Under the pieces are notes generated by a model, which was not told where the DNA came from, did no database searches, and saw nothing but the letters and a program-made list of their open reading frames with translations. From contig CALLQI010000018.1 in the NCBI GenBank assembly GCA_938014885.1, forward strand, positions 496,001-560,000: a DNA stretch of 64,000 bases, in the 5' to 3' direction. Below, one piece after another: positions 16,733 through 26,881 of this stretch (the stretch's first letter is position 1; every line of letters begins with the position of its first letter). The position numbers were made by a program, and so were the translations under genes. The stretch comes from an uncultured bacterium (GTDB lineage Bacteria > Planctomycetota > UBA8742 > UBA2392).

Positions 16733-19606
16733 ATGCACGCACGAATCTTGTTCGTCCTTCTGGCACTCGTGGCTGCGTCGTTCAGCGCGTCGTTGGCGGC
16801 CCAGACCTGGAACGGCAACACCAGCGGCGGCCCAACCTGGAACCGGCCGATTGCTAGCAGCCCGCCCAACACACCGCCTACAACACTGTCGGGCGCGGGC
16901 ACAGCAACGCCCTACCAGACATTTGATTTCTACGCCACGTCCACAGGCAGCTACAACTTCAACGCTGCTTACACGGGCTATGACGGGTACATCTTCCTGT
17001 ATACGCAGTCGTTCAGCGCGGCTGCGCCACTTACGAATGCTGTGGCCGGCGACGACGACCACCCGACTACGGGCACGGCGGGCAGTTTGATCGACAACAT
17101 GACGATCACGGCGGGCGTCCAGTACATCATGGTCATCACAGGCTTCGGCAACACGGACGCGGGCGCCTGGAGCGTCACTATCACCGGTCCCGCGCAGCTG
17201 CAGCAGGGTCCTGTCACAGCCAACGACCCCGAGATCAACCTGCAGGACCCGGCTCTTGCCAACCTTGGAAGCGGCGGAAGCTACGGCGCGGGCAACCGGG
17301 CATCCGGCACGCAGTTCTCGCTGTCGTTCACGATCCAGAACCTCGGCGCGACTCAAAACCTGAACTTGACCGGAGCGCCAAACCCCGTGGCAACCAATAC
17401 ACAAAGCAATTGCGCGGTCACCGTGGTGCAACCGGCAAGCACCAGTATCGCGCCCGCGGGCAACACTACATTTCAATTGAACATCACCCCGCAGGCCGGG
17501 GCGTTCAGCTGCTCGTTCACGATCGCGAACAACGATGCCAACGAAGGCACGTATACGTTCACGGTCACTGGTAACGGAACCCTCCCGCCAATCACGACCT
17601 TCCCGTACTCGCAGAACTTTGACAGCGGCGGCCATGGTTGGAGCGCGGGCGGAAGCAGCACTTCGTGGGTTCTGGGCACGCCGGCCAAACCCGTGATCAA
17701 CAGCGCCAACTCAGCACCCAACAGTTGGGTAACCGGGCTGTCGGCCAGCTATGCCAACAGCGAAAACGGGTACGTGGAAAGCCCCACGTTTGACATGACC
17801 GCGCTCGCGACCGACCCCGTGTTCTCGGCCCGTGTCTGGTGGAATTGCGAGTTCAGCTACGACGGCATGGTGCTCATGTCTTCCATCAACGGCGGCACTT
17901 CGTGGCAGCGTGTCGGCGCGTTCCTTGACCCCAACAATTGGTACACCGATGACACGATTGCCGGGCTGTTCACCCCCACGGGGCAGGAACAGGGCTGGTC
18001 CGGCCGCGCGTCAACCAGCAACGGCAGCGGCGGCTGGGTTACGGTTTCGCGGACATTGACCGGGCTCGCGGGCAACAACGTGATCCTGCGCATGTACTTC
18101 GGCAGCGACATCAGCGTCGTTGACGACGGTGTGGCCTTTGACGACGTGCAGATCTCGCTGCCGCCGGCCATGAGCGTGTACCGCACCCCGGGCACTCCCA
18201 TCGAAAGCGGCGGCAATGACAACCTGGGCACGGTCTCAACCGCCGGCCAGAGCTTCACCTGGACCATCGAAAGCACCAACCCGGGCAGCAGCCTGGCCCT
18301 CACGGGGACCGCGCCGGACTATGTCGTCGTAACTGCCGGCCTCGGCGGCCCCAATGTAAGCGTAACGACGCAACCGACCACACCGATCGCGGGCGGCTCA
18401 AGCGCGACGTTCACGGTCAGTGTCCAGCCGGCGATCAACAACTTCAGCTTCACGGTAAGCATCGCCAACAATTCGCCGACCAGCCCGTACACGTTCACTG
18501 TGGACGGTGTGGGCAACAGCAACGCGCCTGCCGTCGCCAATCCTTCAACGGGCAGCAGCTTTACCGGCAGCACGAACGGGCCGTTCGCGCTTGCGCTTGA
18601 CCCGGGTGCCACCTTGGCCAACGCCAGCCTGACGCTCACAGATGGCGAAGCTGACCAGATCACCGTCTCCGCCATAACGCCCCCAGCCACTTTGCCGACG
18701 GGAATCGTTGCGCCGGCAGTGCCGGCCCCCGGCCAGCCCCTGACGCTGGCCTGGACGGGCGTTGCCACAGCCTCAAACGATCCGGGCGACTACGTCTGGA
18801 CCGTGTTGTTCGCCGATGCAGGCAACGGCAGCACCGTGAACATCACCGTCACGATCACGATCAACGACCTTGACCCGACCCACGCCATCTCCGGTGCTAC
18901 CGGTGGCAATGGCAGTGCGGGCACGCCCTACCTGACCAGCTTCACCGTGGGAAACACCGGGGCGAATACCGTGAACGTGTGCAGCGTGACCGACCCCAAC
19001 ACGTCGCAGACAGTCAGCCTGGTTGGCTTCACCCAGACCTCCGGGCCCAGTGGCGGCACGGGCTTCCAGTTTGTGCTGGCGGGCGGGTTCCTCACGGTTG
19101 CGCCGGCGGGCACCCTGGTCGCCGCCGACGCGGGCACCCAGGTCTTTGAGGCCGAGGTCGAAGACAGCATGGGCAACAACGCGCTGATCAACGTCTCAAT
19201 CCTCGTATTCGGGGCCTCGGGCGCGATCTCGATTACGCCGGCCACCTTGCCGGGCGGCCAAGTCGGTGATTCGTACAACCAAACACTGACGGCAATCGGT
19301 GGTACCGGCCCCTACACCTACGCGGTTATCTCCGGCGCGCTGCCGGCGGGCATCACGCTGTCCACGGCTGGGGTGCTCAGCGGCAGCCCCACGTCGGCCG
19401 TCGTGGCCAACTTCACGGTACGCGCCACGGATTCACTGAATGACACGGGCTCGCAAGCCTACAGCATCACAATCATCACTTCGCCCACCGGCAGCGGCGG
19501 CGGGGGCGGAGGCGGTGGTGGCGGCGGTGGTTGCGCGGCCGCGCCGGGTGCAGCAGGAGCCCTGGCAATTTTCGGGCTGCTGTTGGTGCGTCGCCGTCGC
19601 AAGTAG
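16733..19606 (+). CDS. Large multidomain cell-surface protein with C-terminal sorting tail
   Basis: 957 residues with a signal peptide ending near LAAQ. Visible modules: a pre-peptidase C-terminal-like beta-sandwich (about 25-160), a choice-of-anchor-D-like domain (DPEINLQDP onward, 165-300), a MAM/choice-of-anchor-J-like domain (about 305-480, with FDSGGHGW and VAFDDVQI), a second immunoglobulin-like sandwich (490-600), and a putative-Ig (He_PIG-type) module near 830-920 with LPAGITLSTAGVLSGSP. The tail is a run of 12 Gly, then CAAAP, a hydrophobic helix and RRRRK. No enzyme motif is seen, so adhesion or scaffold use is the best guess. The start ATG at 16733 precedes the signal peptide. A hairpin terminator follows. 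Confidence 0.85.
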   Translation: MHARILFVLLALVAASFSASLAAQTWNGNTSGGPTWNRPIASSPPNTPPTTLSGAGTATPYQTFDFYATSTGSYNFNAAYTGYDGYIFLYTQSFSAAAPLTNAVAGDDDHPTTGTAGSLIDNMTITAGVQYIMVITGFGNTDAGAWSVTITGPAQLQQGPVTANDPEINLQDPALANLGSGGSYGAGNRASGTQFSLSFTIQNLGATQNLNLTGAPNPVATNTQSNCAVTVVQPASTSIAPAGNTTFQLNITPQAGAFSCSFTIANNDANEGTYTFTVTGNGTLPPITTFPYSQNFDSGGHGWSAGGSSTSWVLGTPAKPVINSANSAPNSWVTGLSASYANSENGYVESPTFDMTALATDPVFSARVWWNCEFSYDGMVLMSSINGGTSWQRVGAFLDPNNWYTDDTIAGLFTPTGQEQGWSGRASTSNGSGGWVTVSRTLTGLAGNNVILRMYFGSDISVVDDGVAFDDVQISLPPAMSVYRTPGTPIESGGNDNLGTVSTAGQSFTWTIESTNPGSSLALTGTAPDYVVVTAGLGGPNVSVTTQPTTPIAGGSSATFTVSVQPAINNFSFTVSIANNSPTSPYTFTVDGVGNSNAPAVANPSTGSSFTGSTNGPFALALDPGATLANASLTLTDGEADQITVSAITPPATLPTGIVAPAVPAPGQPLTLAWTGVATASNDPGDYVWTVLFADAGNGSTVNITVTITINDLDPTHAISGATGGNGSAGTPYLTSFTVGNTGANTVNVCSVTDPNTSQTVSLVGFTQTSGPSGGTGFQFVLAGGFLTVAPAGTLVAADAGTQVFEAEVEDSMGNNALINVSILVFGASGAISITPATLPGGQVGDSYNQTLTAIGGTGPYTYAVISGALPAGITLSTAGVLSGSPTSAVVANFTVRATDSLNDTGSQAYSITIITSPTGSGGGGGGGGGGGGCAAAPGAAGALAIFGLLLVRRRRK

Positions 19607-19629
19607 CCCGATTCGCACCCTGTATCGAA

Positions 19630-19662
19630 GAAGAGGAGGCCCTGAGCCTCCTCTTCTGTCGT
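19630..19662 (+). terminator. Hairpin terminator after the large surface-protein gene
   Basis: Stem GAAGAGGAGGC / GCCTCCTCTTC with a CCTGA loop, then TGTCGTTT. It isolates the metal-efflux operon that begins about 90 bp further on. Confidence 0.85.
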
Positions 19663-19749
19663 TTACTGCGCAGGGGATAATCGGACCCAGTCTGGGGAAA
19701 TTGGTTTTTCTCTTGAACCCGTAGCGTAATCCGGCGTTCCTATACCTGC

Positions 19750-20148
19750 ATGAAGCTGCTTTGTGTGATGGCTTCGCTTTATCTGGCCCTGGCACCCGCC
19801 ATGGATGTTGGCGCGTTGCTGCATGCAGTTGAGCTTTGCCACTTCGGCGCAGCCCACGGCGGCACCGCCCACCATGCTGAGCCTGATTGTCACGGCCACA
19901 GTCATGATCCCGCGCCGGAACCTGACCAGCCCGATGCTCCTGACCTGCCGGGCGACTGCTGCGTCGCCGCCGAACACTTCGTGGCGCCGATCACCGTGCT
20001 GGCCACCGTCACCCACGCCGCGCCGCCGGGGCTGACCCTGCCGGGCACTGCCACCGAGGCCTTCCAGCCTCCCTGTGCGCCCCTGCACCAGCGCGTGAGG
20101 CCGCCGCCGAACGACGCACCCGTCGGCATTATCATCCTTCTCGTCTAG
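19750..20148 (+). CDS. Small secreted Cys/His-rich protein, first gene of efflux operon
   Basis: 132 residues with a signal peptide, then a Cys/His-rich segment (ELCHFGAAHGG, then HHAEPDCHGHSHD near 37-56) and PGDCCVAAEHF near 66-76. Such residues suit transient metal binding in the periplasm. The C-terminal half is Pro-rich and ends in a short hydrophobic stretch. Similar small proteins precede heavy-metal RND operons in other bacteria, in the manner of DUF2946 proteins, but I cannot confirm the family. The ATG at 19750 starts a standard leader; no strong ribosome binding site is visible. The next gene follows after 59 bp that contain a GC hairpin at about 20167-20184. Confidence 0.65.
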   Translation: MKLLCVMASLYLALAPAMDVGALLHAVELCHFGAAHGGTAHHAEPDCHGHSHDPAPEPDQPDAPDLPGDCCVAAEHFVAPITVLATVTHAAPPGLTLPGTATEAFQPPCAPLHQRVRPPPNDAPVGIIILLV

Positions 20149-20207
20149 GCCGCTTCCGGAAACCAGCCTCGCGCCGCGAGGCCGCGTACTCGTTTCCCGG
20201 AGCCGCC

Positions 20208-21578
20208 ATGCATTCACGTATCCGATCAACTTCATTGCTCGTGCTGGGCCTGTGCGCGCTGACCGCGTGCCAGTCGTACGACCCGATGCCGCTGGACGAG
20301 GCGGGCGCAATCAGCGCCTGGCGCGCCCGCGACCACAAGTCGGCCGACGTGGCCGAGTTCGCGCGCCAGTTGCAGCAGCGCGGGCTTGAGCCCCGCGGTC
20401 CCTACAACACCGCCGACGGCATCGAACTGCACGAGGCCGAAGTGCTGGCGCTGTTCTTCAATCCGGCGCTGCGCACCGCGCGCCTGGCCGCCCGCGCCGA
20501 ATTGGATGGCGCGCGCGAAGCCGGCCGCTGGGAAGACCCCAGCCTGTCCGTTGAGGCCGGCTGGATCCTGGGCAACACACCCAGCCCGTGGATCATCGGT
20601 GCTTCGATTGAGTTCACGATTCCGCTTTCCGGCCGCCCGGGCGTTGAGCAAGACCTCGCGTTTGCGCAGCACGAAGTGAAGCGCCGCGAGGTGGTTGCGC
20701 TGGAATGGTCGGTGCTGGAAGGCCTGCGCAAGTCATGGCGCGAACTGGCAGTGGCGCAGGCGCACGTGGCGCTGCTGGATGAACACATCGCGCGTGTGCA
20801 GGATGTCGATGCGCTGGCGCGTGAACTGGCCGCCGCCGGCGAGCTCTCACGCGGCGACGCGCGCATGGTGCAGATTGAGCTGGTGACCAGCACGGCCGCT
20901 CGCATGCAGGCGGATGCGAAGGCGCAATCGCTTCAACTGGACGTGCTGGAATGGATGGGCCTGCACCCGCGTGCGCCGGTGAAACTGCTGCCGGGGCTCG
21001 CGGCCGACGCGGCCAAGCCCGACGAGCTGCGTCTGCGCGCAGACAACCCGCTGCTGGGCCTCAAACGTGCCGAATACGAAGTGTCGGAGCAACGCCTGCG
21101 GCTTGAGGTGCGCAAGCAGTTTCCCGACCTGCACATAGGCCCGGGCTACGAGCTGGAGGACGGGCAGTCAAAAATCACGCTTGCCTTCGGCATCCCGATC
21201 CCGCTGATCAACCTGAACAAGGAAGGCATCGCCCGCGCGCGCGGCGAACGCGCGGCCGCCTGCGCCGCCTTCGAAGGCGAGCTTGAGGGGCAACTGCACC
21301 GCCTTGCCCGGGCCGAGCAGGCCCGCCGCGCCGCTGAGCTGCGCTTTGCGCTGCTGCAGGGCGAAATCGCACCGTTGGTAGACGAGCACCTGACCGAAAC
21401 ACTGAAGCTGGCCAAGCTGGGCGAGTTCGACGCCATGCGGCTTACTGAGGCCCTTTCCAGCCGCCTGGAGGCCCAGCTGCAACTGTTGCAGGCCAAGGCC
21501 GACCAGGCCGCCGCCAACGACGAATTGCTGATGGCCCACGGCCCAAGCTTCAAACCTGAACCAGTACCCGAGGAATAG
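20208..21578 (+). CDS. TolC-family outer-membrane channel lipoprotein (CzcC/CusC-like)
   Basis: 456 residues. The leader ends in a lipobox (LCALTAC, Cys about 21), as in CusC-type channels. The body is two TolC repeats of long amphipathic helices (about 75-260 and 270-440) with the family sequence ALFFNPALRTARLAARAELDGAREAGRW early on and FGIPIPLINLNKEGIARARGE near 330. This protein should form the outer-membrane exit duct of the tripartite metal pump encoded by the next two genes. The start ATG at 20208 has CCCGGAG upstream. A 7-bp GC hairpin (21584-21603) lies between it and the fusion-protein gene and may tune expression within the operon. Family call is firm; the substrate is inferred from neighbours. 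Confidence 0.9.
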   Translation: MHSRIRSTSLLVLGLCALTACQSYDPMPLDEAGAISAWRARDHKSADVAEFARQLQQRGLEPRGPYNTADGIELHEAEVLALFFNPALRTARLAARAELDGAREAGRWEDPSLSVEAGWILGNTPSPWIIGASIEFTIPLSGRPGVEQDLAFAQHEVKRREVVALEWSVLEGLRKSWRELAVAQAHVALLDEHIARVQDVDALARELAAAGELSRGDARMVQIELVTSTAARMQADAKAQSLQLDVLEWMGLHPRAPVKLLPGLAADAAKPDELRLRADNPLLGLKRAEYEVSEQRLRLEVRKQFPDLHIGPGYELEDGQSKITLAFGIPIPLINLNKEGIARARGERAAACAAFEGELEGQLHRLARAEQARRAAELRFALLQGEIAPLVDEHLTETLKLAKLGEFDAMRLTEALSSRLEAQLQLLQAKADQAAANDELLMAHGPSFKPEPVPEE

Positions 21579-21635
21579 CACCGCCCCGCGCGAAATCGCG
21601 GGGGAGTCACGCAGTACGACCCAACAGGAGTCCCC

Positions 21636-23144
21636 ATGCGCTACACATACGCTATCTTCGCACTAGCCCTGCTGGCGGGCTGCACGACCGAGCCCGCGCC
21701 CCCGCCCAAGGGCGGCGAATCCATGACGGCCACACCCGTCACCAACCGTATCGACATCCCGGCCGAAGTGCGCCGCAACCTGGGCATCACTTTCGTGAAG
21801 GCCGAGTCGCGCCATGTGGCCCAGACCCTGCGCGTGCCCGGCGTGTTTGAGCCAGCACCCGGCGCGCGCCGCGTGTACGCCGGCGCGCTGCCCGGCCGCG
21901 TGACGCTGCTGGTAAGCGAGGCCGCCACGGTCGAAACCGGCACGCCGCTGTTCCGCATCGACGCGCCCACATGGCACGAAACGCGGCGCGACCTGTTGGC
22001 CGCGCAAGCCGAACTGCAGGCCGCCGGCAACGCGCACAAGGAAAGCGAGGCCGAACTGGCCGCGCTGCAAGGCCGCATCGCCCTGCTGCCCGCGCGGCTG
22101 GAAGCGCTGAAGCCCATGCTCGCGGCATACGACACGCACCTCGAAACGCTGCTGGCCGCGAGCGCGCTCTGGCAGGCCCGCGTCACTGAACTGGAGGACC
22201 TGAACAAGGCCGGCGGCGGCCGCGCGGCGGAACTGGCGGCCGCACGGTCCGAACTGAAGGCCGCGGAATCCGCGATCGCTGAAGAGCGCGAGAAGAAGCT
22301 GGAGCTCGAGCGCGAACAGATAGAGCTGGGCACGTCGGCCGAAGAGCTAAGGCTCGAGCTGCCGGTGCTTCAGGCCCGCGTGTCCGCAGCCAGGGCCGAC
22401 GAAGTGTCTCGCGAGAAGCAGTTCGAGGCCGCGCTGGCCCACGCCGCGGCGCTGCTGGGCACCACGGCCGAAAAGCTGGCCGAGAACGACGCCTGGCTGG
22501 CCGCCGAGGGCGTAACCTTAGCCGCGCTGGGCCCGGGCGTGGTGCGCCACATCGAAGTCTCAAACGGGCAGTGGCTTGAGGCCGGGGCGACGGTGCTCGA
22601 CGTGCTTGACATGTCAAGACTGCGCTTCACGGGCCGCGCGCTGCAGGCCGACCTCGGCCGCATCAAACCCGGGCAGGATGCAACAGTCGTGGCCCCCATC
22701 GGCGGCAGTTTGCAGGGCGCACCGGTGATGCAGGGCAAGCTGCGCATCGCGCCGCACGCTGATGCGGAAAGCCGCACGGTGGCGCTGTACATCGAACTGG
22801 AGGCCGCGCCTTGGGCGCGACCCGGCGTCACCGCCGAGGCCGAGATCGTGGTCGATGCCACGGCCATGGCCGAGCTGGCGGTGCCCGTGCGCTGTGTGAT
22901 CCGCGACGGCCTGGATGACGTGATCTTCGTGCGCGACAGCAAAGACCCCGACAAAGTGATCCGCGAAAAGGTCGAAACCGGTGTCAGCGACGGCCGCTGG
23001 ATCGTGCTTTTCCACGGTGTCGGCCCGGGCGATGAGGTTGTGCTGGATGGCGTGTACGAACTGAAACTCACCGGCGCGGGCAAGCCCACGGGCAAGGGCC
23101 ACTTCCACGCCGACGGCACCTGGCATGAAGGCGACGACCACTAA
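21636..23144 (+). CDS. RND efflux membrane fusion protein (CzcB/CusB-like)
   Basis: 502 residues. It is a lipoprotein by its leader (LALLAGC, Cys about 16). A barrel-sandwich/lipoyl half-motif is near residues 70-105 (GRVTLLVSEAATVETGTPLF), then a coiled-coil hairpin of about 160 Glu/Ala/Leu-rich residues (115-280), the second lipoyl half near 300-325 (GVVRHIEVSNGQWLEAG) and a beta-barrel domain after that. The C-terminus GKGHFHADGTWHEGDDH is His-rich and could bind metal. The long hairpin links inner-membrane pump and outer-membrane channel. Its stop codon overlaps the pump start by one base (TAATG), indicating translational coupling. Confidence 0.92.
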   Translation: MRYTYAIFALALLAGCTTEPAPPPKGGESMTATPVTNRIDIPAEVRRNLGITFVKAESRHVAQTLRVPGVFEPAPGARRVYAGALPGRVTLLVSEAATVETGTPLFRIDAPTWHETRRDLLAAQAELQAAGNAHKESEAELAALQGRIALLPARLEALKPMLAAYDTHLETLLAASALWQARVTELEDLNKAGGGRAAELAAARSELKAAESAIAEEREKKLELEREQIELGTSAEELRLELPVLQARVSAARADEVSREKQFEAALAHAAALLGTTAEKLAENDAWLAAEGVTLAALGPGVVRHIEVSNGQWLEAGATVLDVLDMSRLRFTGRALQADLGRIKPGQDATVVAPIGGSLQGAPVMQGKLRIAPHADAESRTVALYIELEAAPWARPGVTAEAEIVVDATAMAELAVPVRCVIRDGLDDVIFVRDSKDPDKVIREKVETGVSDGRWIVLFHGVGPGDEVVLDGVYELKLTGAGKPTGKGHFHADGTWHEGDDH

Positions 23145-26100
23145 TGTTCAAAGCCCTGATCAAGTTTTCGCTGCAACGTTCGTCGCTGGTGCTGGCGCTG
23201 GCGGGCCTGCTGCTGGTGGTCGCGGGCGTGTACATGCCGCGAATCCCCGTGGACGTGTTCCCGGAACTCAACGCGCCCACGATCACGATCATGGTCGAAA
23301 GCCGCGGCCTCTCCGCCGACGAAGTTGAGCAATACGTCGTGTTCCCCATCGAAAGCGCCGTGAACGGCCTGCAGGGCGTGCGTCGCGTCCGCAGCAGCAG
23401 CGCCATGAGCCTCGGCATCATTTGGGTCGAGTTTGATTTCGGTGCCGACCTCTACCGCGCCCGCCAGCTCGTCAGCGAACGGCTGGATGCCGCGCGCGAA
23501 AACCTGCCCGACAACATCCACGCCGAAATCGCACCCGTGGGCGGTGCTTTGGGCGAGATCATGCTGCTCAGCGTCACCAGCCCCGATGGCGAAGTCTCGC
23601 CGCTTGAGTTGCGCGGCTGGGCCGAGTTCGAACTGCGCAACCGGCTGCTGGCCGTGGGCGGCATTGCCGAAGTGGTCGTTATCGGCGGTGAGTTGCCCGA
23701 GTTCCAGGTCCACCTCGACCAGGATCGGCTGGCACTGTACGGCCTCACGATGCAGGAAGTCGTTGAAGCCGCGCGCAAGGCGCACGCAACCTCCACTGCC
23801 GGCTACCTGCCCGATGTGCAGGGCAAGGAGCTGCCGCTGCGCCAGAACGCGCGCGTCACATCGGTGGAAGACATCCGCGGCACGATCCTGAAGTACGTTG
23901 ACGGCGCGCCGGTCACCATCGGCGATGTGGCCGTCAGCGCGGACGGCCCGGGCGTAAAGATCGGCGCGGCGCCCTCGCGCGGCACCGGTGCTGACGGCGG
24001 CCGCGCGTCCGTGATCGTGACCATCACCAAAGCCCCGAACACCAACACGCTGGAACTGACCGACCAGATCGACGCCGCGCTGGACGGTCTCTATGACCGC
24101 GACGCAAACGGCGAGCTGCTTGAGACGGTGAACATCGTGCTCGGCGACCGTACGGCCAAGGTCGTGCTGAACCGGCATGTGATGCGCCAGAGTGATTTCA
24201 TCGGGCTGGCCGTGCGCAACGTGCTGGTGGTGCTGCGCGACGCGGCGATCCTGGTTGCAATCCTGCTTGTGCTGTTCCTGATGAACGTGCGCACCACGAT
24301 CATCACGCTGACGGCGCTGCCGCTGAGTCTTGCTGTCGCGCTGCTGGCGCTGTGGGCGCTGGGCCTGAACATCAATGTGATGACGCTGGGCGGGCTTGCG
24401 GTCGCGATCGGCGAGCTGGTGGACGACGCGATCATCGACGTCGAAAACGTGTTCCGAAGACTGCGCGAGAATCGCGAACTGCCCGAGGCGCTGCGCAAGA
24501 GCCACATCCGCGTGGTCTACGACGGCAGCAACGAAATCCGCGGCAGCATCGTGTTCGCCACGGTGATCATCGTGATGGTGTTCGTGCCGCTGCTGTTCCT
24601 GCAGGGGCTTGAGGGGCGGTTCTTCCGGCCGCTGGGGCTGGCGTACATCATCAGTATCCTCGCCAGCCTGCTGGTGGCGGTCACGGTCACGCCGGCGCTT
24701 TGCAAGCTGCTACTGCGCAAGGCCAAGGCCGGTCCCGAACGCGAATCGGCGCTGGTGCGCGGCCTGAAGCGCATCTACGTGCCAAGCCTGAAGGCCGCCG
24801 TGAAGCTGCGCATCCCGCTGCTGGCGCTGGCACTGGCGCTGACGGGCGCGAGCCTCTGGTTCGCCAACCTGTACGGCACGCGCTTCCTGCCCGAGTTCAA
24901 CGAAGGCACCTTTACGATTTTCCTGAACGCGCCGCCCGGCACTTCGCTGAAGGAAAGCGACCGCCTGGCCATCGGCGTCGAGCAGCGTTTGGCCGAGCTC
25001 GAGGGCGTGAAGCACGTCGTGCGCCGCACCGGCCGCGCGGAACGCGACCAGCACGCCCACGGCGTAAGTGTCAGCGAAATCGAGGTCACGGTCGAGACCG
25101 GCTACGGCAAAGAAGAGGTGCGCCGCCGTATCGACACCGTGCTGGCACAGGTGCCCGGCATCACCAGCATGGTCGGCCAGCCCATTGAGCACAGGCTCAG
25201 TCACGTGCTGTCGGGCACGCCGGCGGCGATTGCGATCAGCGTGTACGGCGACGACATGGACAAGCTGCGCCGCATCGCCAAGGAGATCGAAACTGAGCTG
25301 AAAGCCATACCCGGCACACGCGACGTGGCCGCCAACCGCGAGATGCTGATCGACACCGTGCCCATCGAATACGACCGGCAGGCACTGGCGCGATTCGGCC
25401 TGTCGCCCGCCGACGCGGCCGAACAGGTGGAAGCCGCGTTCAACGGCGTGAAGGTCGCGGACATCAACCAGGGCCTGCGCCGCTACGAAATGGTCGTGCG
25501 GCTGGACCCGGCCCAGCGCGAAAACGTGCAGCAGGTGAAAGACTTCGTGCTGGTCAGCCCGCAGGGCGCACGTGTGCGGCTGCGCGAAGTGGCGCGCATC
25601 GGCATTGAACAGGCAAGCGATTTGATCAGCCGCGAAAACGGCCGCCGCAAGGCCGTAATCAGCCTGAACGTGGCCGAGGGCGCGAATCTGGGCCACCTGG
25701 TTGAAGAAGTGAAGCGCCGGGTGGATCCGATCGTGCAGCGCAATGGCTACAGCGCCCATTACGGCGGCCAATTCGAGGCGCAGCAGAGCGCAAGCTTCAC
25801 GATCTACTGGATGGGGGCCGGCGTCGTGCTGGTGATGCTGCTGCTGCTGTATCTCGCGTTCGGTGGCCTGCGGCCGGCGCTGCTGGTGATGGTGAACCTG
25901 CCGCTGGCGCTGATCGGCGGCATTGTGGCGATCTTCATTGCCGAGTCGCCGAACCCGATCGCGAACCTGAACGCGTTGTTCACGGGCGGCAAGTTCGTGG
26001 CACCGGTGATCAGCATCGCCAGCATGGTCGGCTTCATCACCCTGTTCGGGATCGCAGTGCGCAACGGCATTCTGCTGGTGTCGCACTACCAGCAACTGCA

Positions 26101-26404
26101 ACGCGAAGGCGCGTCGCGCGAAGAGGCGGTGATTCGCGGTTCAACAGAACGCCTGGTGCCGATCCTGATGACCGCGATTTCGGCCGTGCTGGGCCTGGTG
26201 CCGCTGGCGATGGCGGCGGGGCAGCCCGGAAGCGAGCTGCTGGCGCCGCTGGCGGTGGTGGTGCTGGGCGGGCTTGTGACTTCGACCTTCCTGAATCTTG
26301 TGGTGGTGCCCGCCGGCTATTCGCTGTTCGGGCCCATCGAAATCAAACCTAAAGCGGCAACCGAAGTTCTTTCAACCAAGGAGACAGGCAATGAAACTGT
26401 TTAG
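23144..26404 (+). CDS. Heavy-metal efflux RND permease (CzcA/CusA family)
   Basis: 1086 residues, normal for an RND pump. It starts with RSSLVLALAGLLLVVAGVY (first membrane helix) and has twelve predicted helices in the usual 1+5, loop, 1+5 arrangement with two large periplasmic loops. The proton-relay helix carries AIGELVDDAIIDVENVFRRL near residues 420-440, matching the heavy-metal (HME) subfamily pattern rather than the drug-efflux one. RIPVDVFPELNAPTITIMVE in the first loop also fits this subfamily. It should pump a transition-metal cation, powered by proton influx, through the fusion protein and TolC channel encoded upstream. Whether Cu/Ag or Zn/Co/Cd is exported cannot be settled by eye. 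Its end overlaps the next gene by 14 bases. Confidence 0.95.
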   Translation: MFKALIKFSLQRSSLVLALAGLLLVVAGVYMPRIPVDVFPELNAPTITIMVESRGLSADEVEQYVVFPIESAVNGLQGVRRVRSSSAMSLGIIWVEFDFGADLYRARQLVSERLDAARENLPDNIHAEIAPVGGALGEIMLLSVTSPDGEVSPLELRGWAEFELRNRLLAVGGIAEVVVIGGELPEFQVHLDQDRLALYGLTMQEVVEAARKAHATSTAGYLPDVQGKELPLRQNARVTSVEDIRGTILKYVDGAPVTIGDVAVSADGPGVKIGAAPSRGTGADGGRASVIVTITKAPNTNTLELTDQIDAALDGLYDRDANGELLETVNIVLGDRTAKVVLNRHVMRQSDFIGLAVRNVLVVLRDAAILVAILLVLFLMNVRTTIITLTALPLSLAVALLALWALGLNINVMTLGGLAVAIGELVDDAIIDVENVFRRLRENRELPEALRKSHIRVVYDGSNEIRGSIVFATVIIVMVFVPLLFLQGLEGRFFRPLGLAYIISILASLLVAVTVTPALCKLLLRKAKAGPERESALVRGLKRIYVPSLKAAVKLRIPLLALALALTGASLWFANLYGTRFLPEFNEGTFTIFLNAPPGTSLKESDRLAIGVEQRLAELEGVKHVVRRTGRAERDQHAHGVSVSEIEVTVETGYGKEEVRRRIDTVLAQVPGITSMVGQPIEHRLSHVLSGTPAAIAISVYGDDMDKLRRIAKEIETELKAIPGTRDVAANREMLIDTVPIEYDRQALARFGLSPADAAEQVEAAFNGVKVADINQGLRRYEMVVRLDPAQRENVQQVKDFVLVSPQGARVRLREVARIGIEQASDLISRENGRRKAVISLNVAEGANLGHLVEEVKRRVDPIVQRNGYSAHYGGQFEAQQSASFTIYWMGAGVVLVMLLLLYLAFGGLRPALLVMVNLPLALIGGIVAIFIAESPNPIANLNALFTGGKFVAPVISIASMVGFITLFGIAVRNGILLVSHYQQLQREGASREEAVIRGSTERLVPILMTAISAVLGLVPLAMAAGQPGSELLAPLAVVVLGGLVTSTFLNLVVVPAGYSLFGPIEIKPKAATEVLSTKETGNETV

Positions 26405-26867
26405 TGTACTCGTGTGCGCGCTGGCGCTGATGCTGGCCGCGTGCGGCCACGGGAACGACCACTCGCACGCCAATGGCGATAACCACGCTCATGGCAACGA
26501 AGACGGCCACGGGCACGATGACCACCACGACGGAGAGAAGACCGAGCTCGGCCATCATGAAGAAGGCATCTGGCATGTGGGCGCGCACCTGCTGGGCCAT
26601 TGCGAGCCGGGCAAGGAAGCTGTCTTCGAAATCCACGTAAAAAAGGAAGGCAAGTTGTTCAAACAGGCCGGCGTGGAAGGCTGGATCGGGAACGAGAAGG
26701 GCGAAAAGCTCAGCAAGGTTCAGAAAGGCGAGTGGCGCGACGACGAGCAGCTCTATGACTGCCACATCGACGCCCCGGCCACACTGCCCGAAAACGCGCA
26801 CTTCTGGGTGCGCATGCGCCAGGACAACGTCGATATCCAGAAGGGCTGGCCGATCCCCAAGGAGTAG
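26391..26867 (+). CDS. His-rich lipoprotein of the metal-efflux operon
   Basis: 158 residues. The leader ends in LMLAAC (lipobox, Cys about 18). A histidine-rich segment (residues 19-60, with HGNDHSHANGDNHAHGNEDG and GHGHDDHHDGEK) is a probable metal-binding arm. The rest is a compact domain with two cysteines (GHCEPGKE and YDCHID). Translation starts at the ATG at 26391, 14 bases before the pump gene ends, behind AAGGAG, so expression is coupled to the pump. A periplasmic metal-loading or buffering role for the pump is a reasonable inference; no characterised family was recognised. Confidence 0.8.
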   Translation: MKLFSVLVCALALMLAACGHGNDHSHANGDNHAHGNEDGHGHDDHHDGEKTELGHHEEGIWHVGAHLLGHCEPGKEAVFEIHVKKEGKLFKQAGVEGWIGNEKGEKLSKVQKGEWRDDEQLYDCHIDAPATLPENAHFWVRMRQDNVDIQKGWPIPKE

Positions 26868-26881
26868 CCGCGCGCCCGCGA

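Noticed and set aside
23141..26101. Long minus-strand frames opposite the RND pump gene
   Set aside because: His/Gln-rich shadow translations of an obvious pump gene.
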